Assembly (NCBI GenBank): GCA_003564655.1
Contig: PXES01000052.1
Span: 1 to 9,377, forward strand
Direction of reading: 5' to 3'
Origin: Paracoccaceae bacterium
Lineage (GTDB): Bacteria; Pseudomonadota; Alphaproteobacteria; Rhodobacterales; Rhodobacteraceae
Length of the DNA stretch: 9,377 nucleotides
Shown here: in pieces, positions 6,579-9,377 of the stretch
How positions within the stretch are numbered: position 1 is the first letter of the stretch
How the letters are laid out: the number at the start of each line of letters is the position of its first letter
Program-made: the position numbers and the translations under genes
Notes under the pieces: generated by a model
The model's database searches: none
The model's input: only the letters and a program-made list of their open reading frames with translations
Told to the model about the DNA's origin: nothing

Positions 6579-6653
6579 TCCGGCGTAGCTCAGCGGTAGA
6601 GCAGTTGACTGTTAATCAATTGGTCGTAGGTTCGATCCCTACCGCCGGAGCCA
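6579..6653 (+). tRNA. tRNA-Asn (anticodon GTT)
   Basis: A complete 75-base cloverleaf. Acceptor stem TCCGGCG (6579-6585) pairs with CGCCGGA (6643-6649), followed by discriminator G and an encoded CCA (6651-6653). The D arm is GCTC-AGCGGTA-GAGC. The anticodon stem GTTGA/TCAAT encloses the loop CTGTTAA with anticodon GTT at 6611-6613. The T arm is GTAGG-TTCGATC-CCTAC. All stems pair, with one G-U at the base of the anticodon stem. I see no integrase gene or second copy of the 3' end, so there is no sign that this tRNA is used as an attachment site here. Confidence 0.98.
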
Positions 6654-6683
6654 AAAAACCCCAAGAAAACAAACCGATACACG

Positions 6684-6704
6684 AAGCCCGCACAAGTGGG
6701 TTTT
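6684..6704 (+). terminator. Probable intrinsic terminator of tRNA-Asn
   Basis: AAGCCCGC pairs with GTGGGTTT (8 bp, two G-U) around an ACAA loop and runs into TTTT at 6701-6704. It begins 31 bases after the tRNA CCA end. The short T-run and wobble pairs make it a moderate rather than strong terminator. Confidence 0.6.
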
Positions 6705-6708
6705 GTGA

Positions 6709-6783
6709 CCTTTTGGGCTGGTCACAATCGCCAACGCGATCATCAAAGCCGGCATCCCATGGCAGCTGCAGCCCGGCGAATAG
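6709..6783 (+). pseudogene. Possible transposase 3' remnant
   Basis: An in-frame run of 24 codons ending at TAG (6781-6783) reads LVTIANAIIKAGIPWQ near its end. That resembles the C-terminal tail of IS110/IS116-family transposases (a RKLLV.ANA.I..G.PW-like pattern). A stop lies directly upstream of the run, and no start, catalytic region or terminal inverted repeats are visible, so at most the tail of a former insertion sequence remains. The stretch is too short to be sure; chance resemblance is a real alternative. Confidence 0.35.
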
Positions 6784-6792
6784 ACACAGTTG

Positions 6793-8469
6793 CTAGTGCA
6801 AGCCCTTCAAGCAACCCTGCTGAAAACCGAGATCGCAATGTGCCTGCAAGCGCGCGGTATCTTCGGATGACCAGCCTGTCGGGGCGGTTACCTGAATCCA
6901 TGGACCGATGTAGTCCTGCGCAAAATACGCATGCCCGTGGCCGGGCGGGGCACCGAAAGACAGCGCCATGTCGAGCGCCAACTGGAACTGCGTCACGACA
7001 GGCATAAAGATGAAATGCTCCGTCATGTCTTCGGCGGGAGGGTCCCGCATCCAGGGCGGCGCGCGCCACAGCGAACGCGGGTCGTAGAAGACGACCGGAT
7101 CACTGGAATACTGAAGAAAAGTGATGCGTATATTCCCCCACTCCGCCCCGGCCTCCGATGCATCGGCCGTGTTTGAGGCATAGCGGATCAGCGACCCGTC
7201 GCCGATTTCCGGCAGGACCCAGGGCGTGCCCGGATTGCGATTGTTCTGGACGTAGTTCCAAAAGGCAGAGGGGAAAGGCGGACCGACCCAGAACGCGCCG
7301 TCGATGGGATCGTCAAGCAATCGGAACATGTTCGTCGCGTGCATCGACGACCAGGCACCGAGGCTCAGCCCGTGGACATAGAGACGCGGACGCGCGTCAG
7401 CGGGCAGCGTCTTCCAATACCCGTGCACCACGTCCTGAAGCGCGGTCGCCTGCTGGAGACCGGTGTTCGTCTCGAAGATGAGCGCCAGCGGCGATTGCAT
7501 GTAGGAATACTGGGCCGTAACCGTGGCGATGTTCCCGCCATGCATGTATTCGACCGGGTCTTGTGCGCCAGGATCCATCCAGCCGGTGCCGGTGGGGCTT
7601 GCCATAATCAGGACCTCGCGCTCGAACGCTTCCTGCCGGATCAATTCGGCCAAAGCCAGCTCGGCCCTTTCCTGGGGCGTCTCGCCATTGGCGCGCCCGA
7701 CATAGACCCGGATCGGATGAAGCGCAGCCTGGCCAGTGAAGGCCGCGATATCCTCGGCGCTGGGGCCGGAGGTGATGAAATCCCGGCCATATATGCCTAT
7801 CGCCGCCCAGTCGATCAGGGACTCCGCGCTTCCCGTCATGCGTGGATCGTCAGGGCGGGGCGGGGCGTTCAGGAACAGCTCCTGCGCCGTCTCGTAGCTT
7901 TCATCAAGCCCCGTCACCACCCGATCAACAATGCCGTCTCGGGTCAACACGAACAGGATCAGCGCAACCAGGACCACCCCCAGCACATTTGCGCGCCGTG
8001 CAGGCATTACGCGCAAAAGCCGGGATCGGATCAGGCGGAACAGGGCGGCGATGAGGCGTCCCAATACGTAAGCGATTGCAAAGGTCGCGCAGGCGAAAAG
8101 CAGGATTGTCGCCAGATTGAGTGCGTCGACCTCTTCCATGCCCATCCTCGACCGGATATCATTTTGCCAGATCAGACTTGATCCGAGCATCCAAAGAAAA
8201 AACGCGATCAGCGGCACCGAAATCAAAGCGGTCAGCACATTTGCGGGCCGCCCGGAGAGAACAGGGAAATCGGCAGCTCGCCAGATCAGTCCGACGATCC
8301 GGCCGATGAGATACCCGATCGCCATCACCAGCCCACCTAGGATGCCTTGGACCTCCGGCCCGCGCGGGATGAGAGAGGGCGTCAGCGACGCGGCAAAAAA
8401 CAGAAGGCCGAGAAAAAGGCTGGGGACCGAAAGCGGACCTATGAATTTTGCCAAGTTCCGGTTTGTCAT
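6793..8469 (-). CDS. Membrane-anchored alpha/beta-hydrolase (Abhydrolase_9 family)
   Basis: This 558-aa protein has two parts. The N-terminus (about 1-180) has hydrophobic segments at about 13-30, 42-63, 78-100, 118-144 and 160-176, with LTPSLIPRGPEVQGILGG (29-46), the hallmark of the Abhydrolase_9_N domain. From about 215 follows the catalytic domain: IRVYVGRANGETPQERAEL, SPTGTGWMDP (291-300), EYMHGGNIATVTAQYSYMQS, then the nucleophile elbow GLSLG (367-371) with Ser369. Likely partners are Asp457 (QYSSDPVVFYDP) and a His in PPGHGHAY (508-515; H511 or H513). All triad elements are present, so it should be an active serine hydrolase or esterase. The substrate of the family is unknown; a lipid or envelope ester is a reasonable guess given the membrane anchor. 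ATG 8469 follows a weak GAG-type ribosome site. It is monocistronic and divergent from the lipoprotein gene. Confidence 0.9.
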   Translation of the reverse strand: MTNRNLAKFIGPLSVPSLFLGLLFFAASLTPSLIPRGPEVQGILGGLVMAIGYLIGRIVGLIWRAADFPVLSGRPANVLTALISVPLIAFFLWMLGSSLIWQNDIRSRMGMEEVDALNLATILLFACATFAIAYVLGRLIAALFRLIRSRLLRVMPARRANVLGVVLVALILFVLTRDGIVDRVVTGLDESYETAQELFLNAPPRPDDPRMTGSAESLIDWAAIGIYGRDFITSGPSAEDIAAFTGQAALHPIRVYVGRANGETPQERAELALAELIRQEAFEREVLIMASPTGTGWMDPGAQDPVEYMHGGNIATVTAQYSYMQSPLALIFETNTGLQQATALQDVVHGYWKTLPADARPRLYVHGLSLGAWSSMHATNMFRLLDDPIDGAFWVGPPFPSAFWNYVQNNRNPGTPWVLPEIGDGSLIRYASNTADASEAGAEWGNIRITFLQYSSDPVVFYDPRSLWRAPPWMRDPPAEDMTEHFIFMPVVTQFQLALDMALSFGAPPGHGHAYFAQDYIGPWIQVTAPTGWSSEDTARLQAHCDLGFQQGCLKGLH

Positions 8470-8527
8470 TGTTCACTCGATCCGCAGCCGCTTCCGATCT
8501 CGATGGCAATGTTGTCACGATGATTAT

Positions 8528-8539
8528 CTTTGCGCAAAG
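8528..8539. promoter_or_regulatory. Perfect 12-bp palindrome, putative operator
   Basis: CTTTGCGCAAAG reads the same on both strands and lies about 60 bases before the hydrolase start, next to a possible -10 box. A regulator of one or both divergent genes could bind here. Confidence 0.35.
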
Positions 8540-8562
8540 CTTATCCCAGCCAGAGCGCCATG
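8532..8562 (+). repeat. Intergenic motif, copy 2 (GCGCAAA ... TTATCCCAGCCA)
   Basis: GCGCAAA, then GC, then TTATCCCAGCCA, then GAGC and CCATG. It is the counterpart of the copy at 4989-5015 on the other strand: the 7- and 12-base blocks are identical and the copies differ by small insertions. It overlaps the palindrome at 8528-8539. Confidence 0.45.
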
Positions 8563-8735
8563 CGCGGCTCGGCCCCGAAAACGGGGACAAGTCGACCTCT
8601 CCAACCCGGTAAGGTGCGGGGCCAGATCCTCCAGCTTCTCTTTCAGGTCGGTTGAAACGGGCGCCGATGCTCTTTGGATCCGGCAGTCTAAGTTGCGGGG
8701 TTCGGTATTACGTCGCCGATTGTTGACCAGAATGC

Positions 8736-8764
8736 TTGATCGGTCGCCAAGCGTCGTTCATCAT
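8736..8764 (+). promoter_or_regulatory. Putative promoter of the lipoprotein gene
   Basis: TTGATC (8736-8741, 4 of 6) and CATCAT (8759-8764, 4 of 6) are 17 bases apart, giving a leader of about 36 bases. It is a weak match, chosen for spacing and position. Confidence 0.3.
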
Positions 8765-8792
8765 TGCGGCACAGGTGCATTTCTGGCTCAAC

Positions 8793-8798
8793 GGGAGA
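8793..8798 (+). promoter_or_regulatory. Shine-Dalgarno of the lipoprotein gene
   Basis: GGGAGA lies 8 bases before ATG 8807 but only 2 before the in-frame ATG 8801. The spacing therefore decides for 8807 as the start. Confidence 0.65.
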
Positions 8799-8806
8799 AT
8801 ATGTTC

Positions 8807-9124
8807 ATGCGTTACGTCACGAAAGCTGGTGTCTTATGTGCTGTTTTCGGCCTTTCAGCGTGTCAGATCACGCTGCCAGAGACGGAGGCCCGCCCTTCCA
8901 CGCCGCCTGCTGATTTCGGGGTCTTCGGTTCTGGATTCCCGAACGCCGACGACCCTTGCCGTCGGGCGGGTGAAACCGAGTTCACCAACCAGTTCCTGGA
9001 CGATGCAGCCGATCTTGTGGCCTGTCCACCCGACTCGGACAAAGCGACCTTCGCCGCGAACTTCCAGGCGCGTGAAATCGCCCGCAGGGATTTCTGGACC
9101 CTGTTTTCCGTTCCGCGCCGCTGA
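8807..9124 (+). CDS. Small lipoprotein of unknown function
   Basis: This 105-aa protein starts with a short type II signal peptide (MRYVTKAGVL then CAVFGLSAC); the lipobox L-S-A-C puts the lipidated cysteine at residue 19. A linker rich in Pro and Thr (20-36) is followed by a compact domain: DDPCRRAGETEFTNQFLDDA (48-67), ADLVACP and a terminal WTLFSVPRR. Two cysteines remain in the mature domain (C51, C73) and could form a disulfide in the periplasm. It looks like one of the small conserved hypothetical lipoproteins of Rhodobacterales, but I cannot give it a function. No sorting Asp follows Cys19 (it is Gln), so outer-membrane placement is likely by the general Lol rule. It is preceded by a good ribosome site and followed at once by a hairpin, so it is probably transcribed alone. 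Confidence 0.8.
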   Translation: MRYVTKAGVLCAVFGLSACQITLPETEARPSTPPADFGVFGSGFPNADDPCRRAGETEFTNQFLDDAADLVACPPDSDKATFAANFQAREIARRDFWTLFSVPRR

Positions 9125-9126
9125 GG

Positions 9127-9148
9127 CCAGGGACCGGGCGCGTCCTGG
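9127..9148 (+). terminator. Hairpin after the lipoprotein gene, possible terminator
   Basis: CCAGGGAC pairs with GTCCTGG (7 bp with one bulged G) around a 7-base loop, two bases after the stop codon. No T-run follows, so it may only protect the 3' end. Confidence 0.35.
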
Positions 9149-9217
9149 GTCGCCGTTAAGGAATCGGGGGTGAGGCTCGCGGCAGTCGGATTGCCTTGAT
9201 CGAGGTTGTTGACGCCT

Positions 9218-9248
9218 TTGACAGGTGCGTGCGACACTCAATGGTAAT
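9218..9248 (+). promoter_or_regulatory. Putative promoter of the exported-protein gene
   Basis: A full-consensus TTGACA (9218-9223) is followed after 19 bases by GGTAAT (9243-9248, 4 of 6). The spacer is longer than ideal. The start codon follows about 38 bases after the -10 box. Confidence 0.4.
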
Positions 9249-9285
9249 TTAGCGCTGGATACGCGCCGTTACTGGGCCACTTGCT

Positions 9286-9377
9286 ATGATGGATGTTTCG
9301 GCGCGCAACTGTTTCTGTATTCTCAAACTGCTGACGCTCTGCCTTGCGCTGCTGATCCCGGCAGTGGCGGCAGCGAA
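9286..9377 (+). CDS. N-terminus of an exported protein (partial)
   Basis: From ATG 9286 the frame stays open to the right edge, giving 30 codons. They read as a signal peptide: MMDVSARNCFCILK followed by the hydrophobic core LLTLCLALLIPAVAAA, which ends in an Ala-rich signal-peptidase I type site. No clear Shine-Dalgarno is visible, and ATG 9289 is an equal alternative start. The mature part lies outside the window, so the product cannot be named. A consensus -35 box upstream supports a gene starting here. Confidence 0.6.
   Translation, partial: MMDVSARNCFCILKLLTLCLALLIPAVAAA

Larger units (their letters stand above)
8470..8806. other. 337-base divergent intergenic region
   Basis: This gap separates the hydrolase (minus) from the lipoprotein (plus). 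I see no gene. It holds a possible -10 GATAAT for the hydrolase on the minus strand (8528-8523, no good -35), a perfect palindrome at 8528-8539, a copy of the intergenic motif (8532-8562), a short hairpin CCCCG-AAAA-CGGGG at 8573-8586, and the lipoprotein promoter candidate. The stretch 8587-8730 has nothing I can assign. An open frame crosses the gap on the plus strand, but its composition is not protein-like. Confidence 0.6.

Noticed and set aside
6579..6653. tRNA-Asn as an island attachment site
   Set aside because: No integrase gene and no second copy of the tRNA 3' end were found in the window.
8573..8586. CCCCG-AAAA-CGGGG hairpin as a terminator
   Set aside because: The stem is only 5 bp, there is no T-run on either strand, and it is not downstream of any gene end.
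8117..8806. Plus-strand upstream extension of the lipoprotein frame
   Set aside because: It runs antisense through the hydrolase gene and across the intergenic gap, with Arg/Ser-rich non-protein-like composition. The lipoprotein signal and ribosome site fix the start at 8807.
1..9377. CRISPR array, toxin-antitoxin pair or defence system
   Set aside because: No regularly spaced direct repeats, no small overlapping gene pair with toxin features, and no nuclease or helicase defence genes were seen.

Overview
The window is GC-rich, has the tight TGATG gene overlaps usual in alphaproteobacteria, and carries protein families typical of Rhodobacterales (a DUF2793 tail-fibre-like protein, a short SAC-lipobox lipoprotein, a CUT1 sugar importer). 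I read it as chromosomal DNA of a Rhodobacteraceae/Roseobacteraceae-type marine or soil bacterium. This is inferred from protein character, not from a search.

Region 1 (1-4858, minus strand) is one operon that runs off the left edge. Its order of transcription is: SsuD-like flavin-dependent (LLM class) sulfonate monooxygenase, aldo/keto reductase, periplasmic sugar-type binding protein, MalF-type permease, MalG-type permease (partial). A desulfonating monooxygenase and an AKR served by a CUT1 carbohydrate importer, rather than by SsuABC, is the signature of the oxidative sulfoquinovose pathway (sulfo-SMO/ASMO, smo genes of Agrobacterium). There the monooxygenase releases sulfite to give 6-oxo-glucose and the AKR reduces this to glucose. 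The missing partners (ATPase, sulfoquinovosidase, flavin reductase, regulator) would lie beyond the left edge. A good -35/-10 pair overlapped by a 20-bp imperfect palindrome sits in front of the monooxygenase. Two GC-rich hairpins bracket the binding-protein gene, which suggests its message is kept at a different level from the rest.

Region 2 (5016-6398, minus) is a single 460-aa DUF2793 / tail-fibre-like protein with no other phage gene around it. It could be an orphan fibre of a gene transfer agent or a prophage relic. Region 3 (6539-6783, plus) holds tRNA-Asn(GTT) with a short-leader promoter and a hairpin-plus-T-run terminator, followed by about 23 codons that resemble the end of a transposase gene.

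Region 4 (6793-8469, minus) encodes a membrane-anchored alpha/beta-hydrolase of the Abhydrolase_9 family. It is separated by a 337-base gap from Region 5 (8807-9377, plus), which holds a small lipoprotein of unknown function and the first 30 codons of an exported protein cut by the right edge. The gap contains a perfect 12-bp palindrome and a second copy of a motif that also lies upstream of the monooxygenase promoter.
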